Part shown: piece by piece, positions 7,391-14,376 of the stretch
How the letters are laid out: every line of letters starts with the position of its first letter
Numbering within the stretch: the stretch's first letter is position 1
From: Bradyrhizobium sp. NFR13
GTDB lineage: Bacteria > Pseudomonadota > Alphaproteobacteria > Rhizobiales > Xanthobacteraceae
Assembly: GCF_900114605.1 (NCBI RefSeq)
Contig: NZ_FOTP01000002.1
Location: 744,001 to 808,000, forward strand
Reading direction: 5' to 3'
DNA: 64,000 bases
The notes under the pieces: generated by a model
Databases searched by the model: none
Seen by the model: only the letters and a program-made list of their open reading frames with translations
What the model was told of the DNA's origin: nothing
Translations under genes and position numbers: made by a program

Positions 7391-9313
7391 TTAGTTTCGC
7401 GCCCCGAGCAGCTCATAGATCTGAACTTCCGCTGCGAACCCCTTCGGCTTGATCAGGGCGACGCGGCGAAACAGGAACAACGAGTCTACCCGCTCCTTGA
7501 CTGCCTCACTGACCAGGACGCTCGTCCCGTAGTCCTTGTTCAGCGTCTCCAGCCGCGCTGCGAGATTCACCGTGGCTCCGAGCGCCGTGTAGTTCATGCG
7601 ATCGGGCGACCCGATATTGCCGATCATGACATCGCCCACATGCAGGCCAAACCGGGTGTTATAGACTGGCCAGCCCTCGCGCTCGAATTCCTCGTTGAGC
7701 TTGCGATTGGCTTCGATGCAATCGAGCACGGCCGCACAGGCCTGTGCCACATGGTTCGAATGTTCGATCGGCGCGTTCCAAAGTCCCATGACGGCATCGC
7801 CGATATATTTATCGACCGTGCCCTGGTGGGTGGCGATGACGTCCGAGATCGCGGCGAAGTAGCGCGATGTGTAGAGCATGACCCGTGTCGGGTCCTCGTT
7901 CTCCGTCATCCCCGTGAAATTCTCGACATCCGTGAACAGGATGGTCGCCTCGCGGCGCTCTCCGCCCAATTGCATGGCCGTGCCGGTTTCGACCAGTTGC
8001 TGAACCAGGCGCTTGGGAACGAAATTCGAGAATGTCTGCACCAGCGTACGCATGGTGAAGACCGATCGGCCGAGATCGTCGATTTCGCGGATCGGCGAAC
8101 GCAGCTGCGGCATGGACGAGAACCGGAAGCTCTGGATGCGATCGACCTCACGCGCCAGAATCCGCAGGGATAGCGACAGTTTGTTGCCGATCCAGAATGC
8201 GATCGGTACAGCGGCGACCACAAAGCAAAATGCGAGAATGAAGAGCGTGCGCTTTTCTTGCTCTATCTCGGCATAGAATTCGTCGAGCGGCGCGAAGAAC
8301 CCGACACGAAGATCGGCCGATCCGGCCATCTCTACGGGACGGAATGCGGCTGCGTAGGCCCGCCCTGTGCTGTCAGTAAAAAATTGCTCCGCAACGCCGG
8401 TCTGACGCCACGCCTTGATCGCCGCTGTTGCGTTAATCGTATCGACGTCACTGAGCCGCGGAAGCTCCGACAGCTTGTTCGGGACGCTCGTGGTCTCCAA
8501 CCACCTGGACATCTCGGGGTGCGCCAGCACCCGATCGGCATCGTCGAACAGATAGGCCACCCCCGAATGCCCAAGCTGCTGCTTGCGCAGCATGGCTTCG
8601 GCTTCACTCAGCAGAATATCGCCGGCCACAACACCCTGCTGTCCCTCCACGATCGGCATCCGCAGCGTATAGCCGATGTCACCGGTCTGATAGAAAATAT
8701 AGGGCTCGGTCAGCAGACTGGCACTGGGCTCGAAGGCGCCGCGATACCACGGCCGAACGCGAGGATCGAAATCGACAGGCCCGGGCAGACTTGCCAAAGG
8801 CCGCAGCGCATCGTCGAGATAGGCGGTCGTGGTCTGAAGCGGTCCAAAATCGCCTGCCTTCACGATCGTGAACAGGCGAAATCTGGCCCCGTCCGGCGCC
8901 CCGAAGCGCGCTTTCACCCCAGCTCCCGTTCGGTCGATGAGGTCCATTTCCAGGAACGAGCCGTCCTCATATCCCATGTACAGGCTGAAGAGCTGCTTGT
9001 TGTTGCGCAGCATCGACGCCAGCAGGATGTTCAGCCGCGGGTTATTCTTGAGCTCCGCGGACTGGACCGATGTGATACCGCGCAGGATATCCAGATTGTC
9101 GTGAACGCTCTTGAGCTGCGCATCGATGCGATCGGTCGCAGCCTGCGCGACCACACTGAGATACGACGAAGCCGCCGTCCGGATGATCGTGTTGACCCTG
9201 CTGAAGCTGAGATAAACCAGTGCCAGGCCGACCGTCAGGACGACGCCGACGAAGAGCGCGATGATTGACGTCCTGAAGCCAATCCGGAAACCCGATCTCG
9301 CCGGCACCGTCAT
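7391..9313 (-). CDS. Membrane-bound class III adenylate/guanylate cyclase with extracellular sensor
   Basis: A 640-residue sensor cyclase. A hydrophobic segment near residues 15-35 and a second near 335-355 flank an extracytoplasmic Cache-like region; a HAMP-like linker follows, then a C-terminal class III cyclase domain from about residue 440. Metal-binding aspartates appear in LFTDVENFTGM and KYIGDAVMGLW, and the transition-state Asn and Arg in GATVNLAARLE. In that last motif Ala-Thr replaces the common Gly-Asp-Thr, so the base-selecting aspartate seems absent. ATG 9313 was chosen because GGAG lies 9 bases upstream; an in-frame ATG 13 codons earlier lacks such a site. It stands alone, facing away from the small lysine-rich gene. 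Confidence 0.88.
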   Translation of the reverse strand: MTVPARSGFRIGFRTSIIALFVGVVLTVGLALVYLSFSRVNTIIRTAASSYLSVVAQAATDRIDAQLKSVHDNLDILRGITSVQSAELKNNPRLNILLASMLRNNKQLFSLYMGYEDGSFLEMDLIDRTGAGVKARFGAPDGARFRLFTIVKAGDFGPLQTTTAYLDDALRPLASLPGPVDFDPRVRPWYRGAFEPSASLLTEPYIFYQTGDIGYTLRMPIVEGQQGVVAGDILLSEAEAMLRKQQLGHSGVAYLFDDADRVLAHPEMSRWLETTSVPNKLSELPRLSDVDTINATAAIKAWRQTGVAEQFFTDSTGRAYAAAFRPVEMAGSADLRVGFFAPLDEFYAEIEQEKRTLFILAFCFVVAAVPIAFWIGNKLSLSLRILAREVDRIQSFRFSSMPQLRSPIREIDDLGRSVFTMRTLVQTFSNFVPKRLVQQLVETGTAMQLGGERREATILFTDVENFTGMTENEDPTRVMLYTSRYFAAISDVIATHQGTVDKYIGDAVMGLWNAPIEHSNHVAQACAAVLDCIEANRKLNEEFEREGWPVYNTRFGLHVGDVMIGNIGSPDRMNYTALGATVNLAARLETLNKDYGTSVLVSEAVKERVDSLFLFRRVALIKPKGFAAEVQIYELLGARN

Positions 9314-9598
9314 TGCAGGATGCTCCACACGCCAGCCAATCTGGCACCGCATATCGACAGGCCAGACCTGGCTGCGCCGGACGGGACGTCTCGCGGTATC
9401 ATGATTCCGTCACGCAAGCGCAATTGCCGAGTATCTTTACGGTAAAGAAACCCGATCCGTGCTTACGACATCGGACAATGAACTCCCCTCGTCCAGCACG
9501 CTGGCCAGCGCCACGAGCTGCGACGATTGCAATGCCTCAATAGCAACTGCATAATTGAAACAATTGACTATTCTGGCTGTCACTTAAGGAAATGAAGA

Positions 9599-9982
9599 AT
9601 GACGGGCGCCGATCTGGGTGTGATCATCCGGCAGACTGCTAAACAGCAAAACAAGACACTGATGGCAGCCGTCAAGGCACAACGCGATCGCTATGCGGGC
9701 CTGGCCGCCAAAGCCAAGGACAAGACCGCCAAGGACCGTTTCAAGCAACTGGCGAAGGATGCGACGGAGCAAGGCATGGCCGCCGCCAAGCGCCTTCAGA
9801 TGTCCGCCGATAATGCCGCCGATAGCTATGCGCGATCGATGCGCAAGGCCGTTGAAGCACTTCAGATCGCAGAAGCAGCCCAAGCGATGAAGGCTCAGAG
9901 CACCGAGAAGGACAAGGCCCCCAAGAAGGCCGCCCCCGCTAAGAAAACGGCCAAAAAGGCGAAGAAGCCAAAGAAGCGATGA
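9599..9982 (+). CDS. Small Ala/Lys-rich protein with histone H1-like tail
   Basis: The 127-residue product is mostly predicted helix (residues 1-95, rich in Ala, Lys, Arg and Gln) and ends in a basic repeat of AKK/PKK units (KKAAPAKKTAKKAKKPKKR). Such tails occur in bacterial histone H1-like and nucleoid proteins, so DNA or RNA binding is plausible, but I recognise no named domain. ATG 9599 is preceded by AAGGA with 8 bases of spacing. There is no signal peptide. It is monocistronic, followed by short direct repeats and hairpins. Confidence 0.75.
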   Translation: MTGADLGVIIRQTAKQQNKTLMAAVKAQRDRYAGLAAKAKDKTAKDRFKQLAKDATEQGMAAAKRLQMSADNAADSYARSMRKAVEALQIAEAAQAMKAQSTEKDKAPKKAAPAKKTAKKAKKPKKR

Positions 9983-9985
9983 TGC

Positions 9986-10014
9986 AGGCATAGCCTCTGA
10001 TACAGGCATAGCCT
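9986..10014. repeat. Direct repeat of an 11-base imperfect palindrome
   Basis: AGGCATAGCCT occurs at 9986-9996 and again at 10004-10014, a period of 18 bases, just after the stop of the lysine-rich gene. Each copy can fold as AGGC/GCCT. It is too small to be a terminator by itself. Confidence 0.6.
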
Positions 10015-10052
10015 CGCCCGCTCGGCACGATCCGCGGCGGCGCGACAAGAGG

Positions 10053-10105
10053 CCCGGCTTACGCCGGGGCTACATCGGTTGGCCGGCCCATATGTCAGGG
10101 CCGGC
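10053..10105. terminator. Two hairpins between convergent genes
   Basis: CCCGGC-TTAC-GCCGGG (10053-10068) and GCCGGCCC (10082-10089) pairing with GGGCCGGC (10098-10105) over an 8-base loop lie between the lysine-rich gene and the cold shock gene, which converge here. Neither is followed by a clear U-run, so they may protect 3' ends rather than terminate on their own. Confidence 0.45.
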
Positions 10106-10118
10106 ACAGCAAGACCAG

Positions 10119-10322
10119 CTATGAGACCTTGAGGTTCTCGGCGGACGTCTTGCCGCGATTTTCGACCAGATCGTATTTGATCGTCTGGTTTTCGTTGAGA
10201 GTGCTGAGGCCTGCGCGCTCGACAGCAGAGATGTGCACGAAGACATCCTTGTCGCCGACAGTCGGCTTGATGAAGCCATAGCCCTTAGTTGGGTTAAACC
10301 ACTTGACGGTGCCCTTCTGCAT
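10119..10322 (-). CDS. Cold shock protein (CspA family)
   Basis: A 67-residue OB-fold nucleic-acid chaperone. The RNP1 and RNP2 motifs are KGYGFIKP (residues 13-20) and DVFVHIS (26-32), and the N terminus MQKGTVKWFNPTKG is typical of the family. It binds single-stranded RNA and DNA and melts secondary structure. The long AU-rich stretch upstream (10400-10520) would allow a long 5' leader as in many csp genes, but whether this copy is cold-induced cannot be read from the sequence. Confidence 0.95.
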   Translation of the reverse strand: MQKGTVKWFNPTKGYGFIKPTVGDKDVFVHISAVERAGLSTLNENQTIKYDLVENRGKTSAENLKVS

Positions 10323-10796
10323 CGTCTGTCTCCCGATCTAGATACAAAAAAGACGCGGCCACGCATCATGCATGCCACGCCACAAACGGGCTTCCCGGTG
10401 TCTGCTGAATGTCCTGCTCGCAAAACGCACAGTCGAACGGCCTAAATCCGATTGTGTGAGAATTCCAACATGAAAATTTTGGCTATGCAAGTCTTTGGCT
10501 TTTTGCGGCCGAGGTTTTGATACCATCGGCCGCAACCCTACAGCGTTCGAGCGTACCTATCGAAAGCCGCTGACCGGATCCATGAGCAGACGTGCCGGTT
10601 TGAAACATCGTCGGCCCGCCCTGCGTGAATGGTCATAACGCGATGAAAAGCGACACGAATCCGCTGTGGCAATCGCACAACAATACGCGTCAATCGCCAC
10701 CGGAGGCGCTCAATGCGCAGCGGCAATGCTCGTTGGATCGCGTATGCTCTGCCGCAGTCGAACGGCACTGCAGCGACAATTTCGAAAAGAGCGACA
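10323..10796. promoter_or_regulatory. Divergent 474-base intergenic region, cold shock gene and barrel gene
   Basis: The segment 10440-10520 is notably AT-rich for this genome (CAACATGAAAATTTTGGCTATG and nearby), which suits promoters and a csp 5' leader. The part nearer the barrel gene (10540-10796) is GC-rich, contains several overlapping frames on both strands without ribosome sites, and shows no structure I can assign. Confidence 0.4.
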
Positions 10797-11966
10797 ATGC
10801 GCGATCCATCGCGATACGCCCGAACGGACAGGAGTCCGGCTGTTCGCCGGCAACGCCCGACCATTGTACTCGGCCTTTCCGTCGCGCTTGTCGTTGCGCC
10901 TTCGCTCGCATCTGCCCAGGTCGCACCGCCGCCTACCACACCGCCCTCAACCACGCCGCCACCGGCGACACCGCCGCCAGCGGCCGCACCGATGCCCTCA
11001 TCGACCGACTTCAATGCCGGGCAATCCGCCGGCATCGCCATTGGCGATCTTGGTAGCCAGTTCCTGCGGCGCCTCGGCGATCAGGCAAGCTATGGCTTCA
11101 ACCGCGCGTCGCGCACCAATCCCGGTGGTGGCGGCGCATCGGAAACTTCCGAAGCGCCACGCTTTCGAAGCTGGGCCGAACTCTATGGCGTCGGCGCTCA
11201 CACCAGCTTGTTCGGGGACTTTGTCGGCGACAAGCGCCGGACTATCGGCGGCGTTGCCGGGATCGGCGCGCGGCTGATGCCGGGCGTCAATGTCGGGCTG
11301 TCGGTGGACCAGAGCCACACCACGATCGATGTTCCGCTGGCGTTGCAATCAGCGACGCTCGACCTCACGCAGATCGGCATCAATGCGTCGGTCGACAAGG
11401 GTGCATGGACCTGGGCAATCGCGTTGGTGCACGGCTTCGGCGACATCAACTCGCGCCGCGACACGGGCCTGGGGTTCGCGAGCGCCGGCTACAATGCGAG
11501 GATCGACGGCGCGCTGATTGAGCTGAGCTATTACTGGAGTTACGAACAGGCACGGATCGTGCCCAAGGCTGCCTTCGAATACACCCGCGCGACAACCGGC
11601 GCGATGCAGGAGCTTGGCGGCCTCAATCCTGTCAACGCAAGTGGCGCATCAGCCGAGCGCGCGCGCATCCTGATTGGCGCCGAAGTCGGGCATTACTGGA
11701 TCTTTGATCAGAAAATTCTGGATCTGTCGGGCTATGCCAAATTCGTCGACAACGTGCATCAGAGCTTCAGCAACGTTACCATCAGCCTCGGTGCCGAGAG
11801 CATCACCGTTCAGGGGATCGGCGAAAGCCAGTACGGCGCAGACGCCGGCGCGTCGGCGTCGCTGAGCCTTAGCAACACCGCACGTCTCTATCTCAATTAT
11901 GACAGCAAGTTCCGCGCCTATTCGCAGTCCCATCAGGGAACGCTGGGTGTCGAATTCAAGTTCTAG
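10797..11966 (+). CDS. Outer-membrane beta-barrel protein (autotransporter-type barrel)
   Basis: The 389-residue protein begins with a basic region and a signal peptide (hydrophobic TIVLGLSVALVVAPSLASA, cleavage after ASA). A proline/threonine-rich linker (APPPTTPPSTTPPPATPPP) follows at about residues 42-65, then some 300 residues of alternating amphipathic strands, ending in EFKF, the terminal aromatic expected for Omp85-dependent insertion. WAELYGVGAHTS resembles the start of autotransporter barrel domains. There is no passenger domain. I chose ATG 10797 because it places the signal peptide near the N terminus; a frame from 10713 is also open. Function beyond outer-membrane localisation is unknown. 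Confidence 0.72.
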   Translation: MRDPSRYARTDRSPAVRRQRPTIVLGLSVALVVAPSLASAQVAPPPTTPPSTTPPPATPPPAAAPMPSSTDFNAGQSAGIAIGDLGSQFLRRLGDQASYGFNRASRTNPGGGGASETSEAPRFRSWAELYGVGAHTSLFGDFVGDKRRTIGGVAGIGARLMPGVNVGLSVDQSHTTIDVPLALQSATLDLTQIGINASVDKGAWTWAIALVHGFGDINSRRDTGLGFASAGYNARIDGALIELSYYWSYEQARIVPKAAFEYTRATTGAMQELGGLNPVNASGASAERARILIGAEVGHYWIFDQKILDLSGYAKFVDNVHQSFSNVTISLGAESITVQGIGESQYGADAGASASLSLSNTARLYLNYDSKFRAYSQSHQGTLGVEFKF

Positions 11967-11988
11967 AAACGAACAGGTTCCAGGAACA

Positions 11989-12036
11989 AAAAGAGCGGGC
12001 GAAAGGCAAATGCCTCTCGCCCGCTCTTCGTTTTTA
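11989..12036. terminator. Bidirectional Rho-independent terminator
   Basis: AGAGCGGGCGA and TCTCGCCCGCTCT pair across a short GGCAAATGCC stem extension, flanked by A-run (11988-11992) on one side and a TTTTT run (12031-12035) on the other. It sits between the barrel gene and the convergent TerC gene and can end transcription from both. Confidence 0.88.
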
Positions 12037-12041
12037 TTGAG

Positions 12042-12875
12042 TTAGGCCGCCTGCTCGGCGTGCCCTGCCATGCTGCGACGACGCCATAGCGCGCCGATCG
12101 CCAAGACTACGAAGATGCCGATCAGGCCGCAAAGGATCTCGCCACCCGGACCATTATTGGTGAAGCGGATGCCGCTGCCGAGTGAGGCCATCACGCTGTC
12201 GAGGTTGGCGCCAAACGCACCGCCAAAAGCGCTGTGCAGCAACGGCATGATCGCCGGATCGGTGGCGATGACTTCGCCCGCGACCCAACCAAGCAGTGCG
12301 GCACCAAGCCAGACCAACACAGGCATACGAGTCAGCAGCGCCATGATCAGCGCTGCGCCGGCGACGATCAGTGGCACACTGATCGCGAGGCCGAGGATCA
12401 ACAGCGGCACGCTGCCGTTCGCGGCAGCAGCCACAGCGATGACGTTGTCGAGGCTCATCACGATATCGGCGACGACCACGATCTGCACAGCGGCCCACAG
12501 ATGCGAGGCGGCCTTCACACCGTCCTCTTCTTCCGGTTCGGGTACCAGCAGCTTGGCTGCAATCACGATAAGTGCGAGGCCGCCCACCAGCTTGAGATAG
12601 GGCAGCGCCATCAGCGAGGCGACGATGCCGGTGAAGATGATACGGAGGATCACGGCGGCAGCGGCGCCGAGGATCATGCCCCACATGCGCTGCTTCGGTT
12701 CCAGACCACGGCAGGCAAGCGCGATCACAAGAGCGTTGTCGCCGGACAGCAGAACGTTGATCCAGATAATCTTGCCGACGGCGACCCAGAATGCGGGCTG
12801 CTGCATTTCGACCTGAAACTGAACGAAAACCGACTTGATCGTCGCCGGATCGAGAATATGCAGCAACCAGTCCAC
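12042..12875 (-). CDS. TerC family integral membrane protein
   Basis: A 277-residue protein with about seven membrane segments. The TerC signatures INVLLSGDNALVIALA (near residue 40) and ADIVMSLDNVIAVAAA (near 135) carry the conserved acidic/Asn residues thought to bind metal. Family members such as Alx, MeeF and YkoY export Mn2+ or take part in tellurite resistance. An acidic cytoplasmic loop (VPEPEEEDG) separates the two halves. It lies downstream of ndk, separated by a strong hairpin terminator. No yybP-ykoY manganese riboswitch is recognisable in the 83 bases upstream. Confidence 0.88.
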   Translation of the reverse strand: MDWLLHILDPATIKSVFVQFQVEMQQPAFWVAVGKIIWINVLLSGDNALVIALACRGLEPKQRMWGMILGAAAAVILRIIFTGIVASLMALPYLKLVGGLALIVIAAKLLVPEPEEEDGVKAASHLWAAVQIVVVADIVMSLDNVIAVAAAANGSVPLLILGLAISVPLIVAGAALIMALLTRMPVLVWLGAALLGWVAGEVIATDPAIMPLLHSAFGGAFGANLDSVMASLGSGIRFTNNGPGGEILCGLIGIFVVLAIGALWRRRSMAGHAEQAA

Positions 12876-12910
12876 GGCGCGCCCCTTTGTTTGTTCGTTT
12901 TGATTGGAAA

Positions 12911-12936
12911 GGTCGGCGCGCCCCCGCGCGCCGACC
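12911..12936 (-). terminator. Terminator of ndk
   Basis: On the minus strand GGTCGGCGCGC (12936 to 12926) pairs perfectly with GCGCGCCGACC (12921 to 12911) over a GGGG loop and is followed by TTTCC. It lies 22 bases after the ndk stop and upstream of the TerC gene. Confidence 0.85.
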
Positions 12937-12958
12937 GGTCGTCAATTCGGCTGGAAGC

Positions 12959-13381
12959 TTAGCCGACGATCTCGTTGCCCGAGAAGAACTGTGCGATCTC
13001 GATCGCTGCAGTTTCCGGAGCGTCCGATCCATGCACCGAGTTCTCGCCGATCGACTTGGCGTGAAGCTTGCGGATGGTACCGTCGGCAGCCTTCGACGGA
13101 TCGGTTGCACCCATCACATCGCGATGCTTGAGGACGGCGTTCTCGCCTTCCAGCACCTGCACGACAACCGGACCCGAGGTCATGAAGTCCACCAGTTCGC
13201 CGAAGAAGGGGCGTTCCTTGTGAACGGCGTAGAAAGTGCCGGCCTGTTCGCGGGTCATGCGGATGCGCTTCTGCGCGACGATCCGCAGGCCGGCCTTTTC
13301 GATCAGCGCGTTGATCGCACCGGTCAGATTGCGCTCGGTCGCGTCGGGCTTCAGAATCGAAAAGGTACGCTCGATAGCCAT
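12959..13381 (-). CDS. ndk: Nucleoside diphosphate kinase
   Basis: This 140-residue enzyme balances NTP pools by passing the gamma phosphate of ATP to NDPs through a phosphohistidine. The active site is NSVHGSD with His117; [13 protein letters not shown] (residues 6-18) and [15 protein letters not shown] (57-71) are typical. Length is normal. It is transcribed leftward and ends at a strong hairpin. No start ambiguity: ATG 13381 is preceded by a purine-rich site. Confidence 0.97.
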   Translation of the reverse strand: MAIERTFSILKPDATERNLTGAINALIEKAGLRIVAQKRIRMTREQAGTFYAVHKERPFFGELVDFMTSGPVVVQVLEGENAVLKHRDVMGATDPSKAADGTIRKLHAKSIGENSVHGSDAPETAAIEIAQFFSGNEIVG

Positions 13382-13661
13382 GATTTATCCTTGAATAACA
13401 GTCGCTGGAAGATGGCGGCTTATATCGACGCTATCCGGGAACGGCAAGCGATCCGTCCAAATGTCGCAGGGCCCATTTTGGCAGGTCCCGGCACTGAAAA
13501 TAACCGCGATGTCATCAACATGAACCATTTCTGACAGGGCTGGCGCGATCCGGTTCAGCTTCCCCCTCCTAGACTGCCTGCAATGACCCCGGCCAACGGC
13601 ATTTGCCCCCGGTGCCATGTTCACGGCAGGCGCAACACGCGCCGTACCAGAGGAGATGAGA

Positions 13662-13937
13662 ATGTTCCGCAAGATCGCACTGACTTTGGTTGCAGCGTCC
13701 TCATTAGGCGCCGCGGCGCTGGCTCCGACCTCGGCTTCCGCCTGGGGCGGCCACGGCGGATGGCACGGCGGTGGCTGGCATGGTGGCGGATGGCACGGTG
13801 GATGGCATCGCGGCTGGGGCGGCCCCCGCTTCATCGGCGGGCCGGTATACGGCTATGGCGGCGGTGGATGTGTCGTTCGCCGAGTCGTTCCGACCCCGTG
13901 GGGACCTCGATGGCGACTGGTCAATCGCTGCTACTGA
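13662..13937 (+). CDS. Small exported His/Gly/Trp-rich protein
   Basis: A 91-residue product with a Sec signal peptide (MFRKIALTLVAASSLGAAAL, cleavage after ASA near residue 28) and a mature part built from GGWHGG-type repeats, then GGPRF, GYGGGG and a C-terminal CVVRR...NRC pair of cysteines. Similar small secreted proteins are common in Bradyrhizobium relatives; their role is unknown. The His-rich repeats could bind metal, which is inference. AGGAG at 13651-13655 supports ATG 13662 over the ATG at 13656. A clear terminator follows. Confidence 0.85.
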   Translation: MFRKIALTLVAASSLGAAALAPTSASAWGGHGGWHGGGWHGGGWHGGWHRGWGGPRFIGGPVYGYGGGGCVVRRVVPTPWGPRWRLVNRCY

Positions 13938-13960
13938 CGCTCCACTAGCATGGAAATACC

Positions 13961-13992
13961 GCCCGGCCGTTCTCTCGGCCGGGCTTTTCTTT
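13961..13992 (+). terminator. Rho-independent terminator
   Basis: CCCGGCCG, loop TTCTCT, CGGCCGGG, then CTTTTCTTT. It follows the small His/Gly-rich gene by 24 bases. Confidence 0.88.
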
Positions 13993-14117
13993 GCGTATCC
14001 ATCGACGATTCATCGAATTTTCACTCAAACAGCCTCAAATCCATAAATCTTGAAACAATTTCGGCCCGCACGACTTGCCCCTGTGTCATTCCACTGCCAC
14101 GAGCACCGGACAAAGCG

Positions 14118-14291
14118 ATGCAGAACCAGTTCACCAATGATGGCGACGAGCACATTGACCGCACCACCAGTGTGGCGATTTGTAATGCCATCGGCGAGCG
14201 GTTGCGACGTGATATCGGGGCGGATGACACCCTGCCCTCCCATCTCCAGACGTTGATCGACCGGATGCGACAGCAGGACGAAAAACGGTAG
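14118..14291 (+). CDS. Small NepR-like protein (possible anti-sigma factor)
   Basis: The frame encodes 57 residues. The core AICNAIGERLRRDIGADD followed by TLPSHLQTLIDRMRQQ resembles the NepR anti-sigma helix pair (I-G-x2-L-R-x-Y...P-x5-L-L-x2-L), although the usual tyrosine and the terminal Leu-Asp are not kept. NepR proteins hold the general stress sigma factor EcfG and are released by PhyR in alphaproteobacteria. No ecfG or phyR gene is nearby, so this would be an orphan paralogue. The ribosome site before ATG 14118 is weak (GGACAAAGCG). The call is tentative. Confidence 0.5.
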   Translation: MQNQFTNDGDEHIDRTTSVAICNAIGERLRRDIGADDTLPSHLQTLIDRMRQQDEKR

Positions 14292-14376
14292 CCGCTGAGG
14301 GCATAATTGACCTTCCGCGCACCAGCAGCGAGCAAATCGGGGTTGCCTTTGTGCGTCGCAGCGGTGACAACGCCGC

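Noticed and set aside
12876-12958. Possible yybP-ykoY manganese riboswitch before the TerC gene
   Set aside because: The gap is only 83 bases and is filled by the ndk terminator; no riboswitch-like core could be seen.
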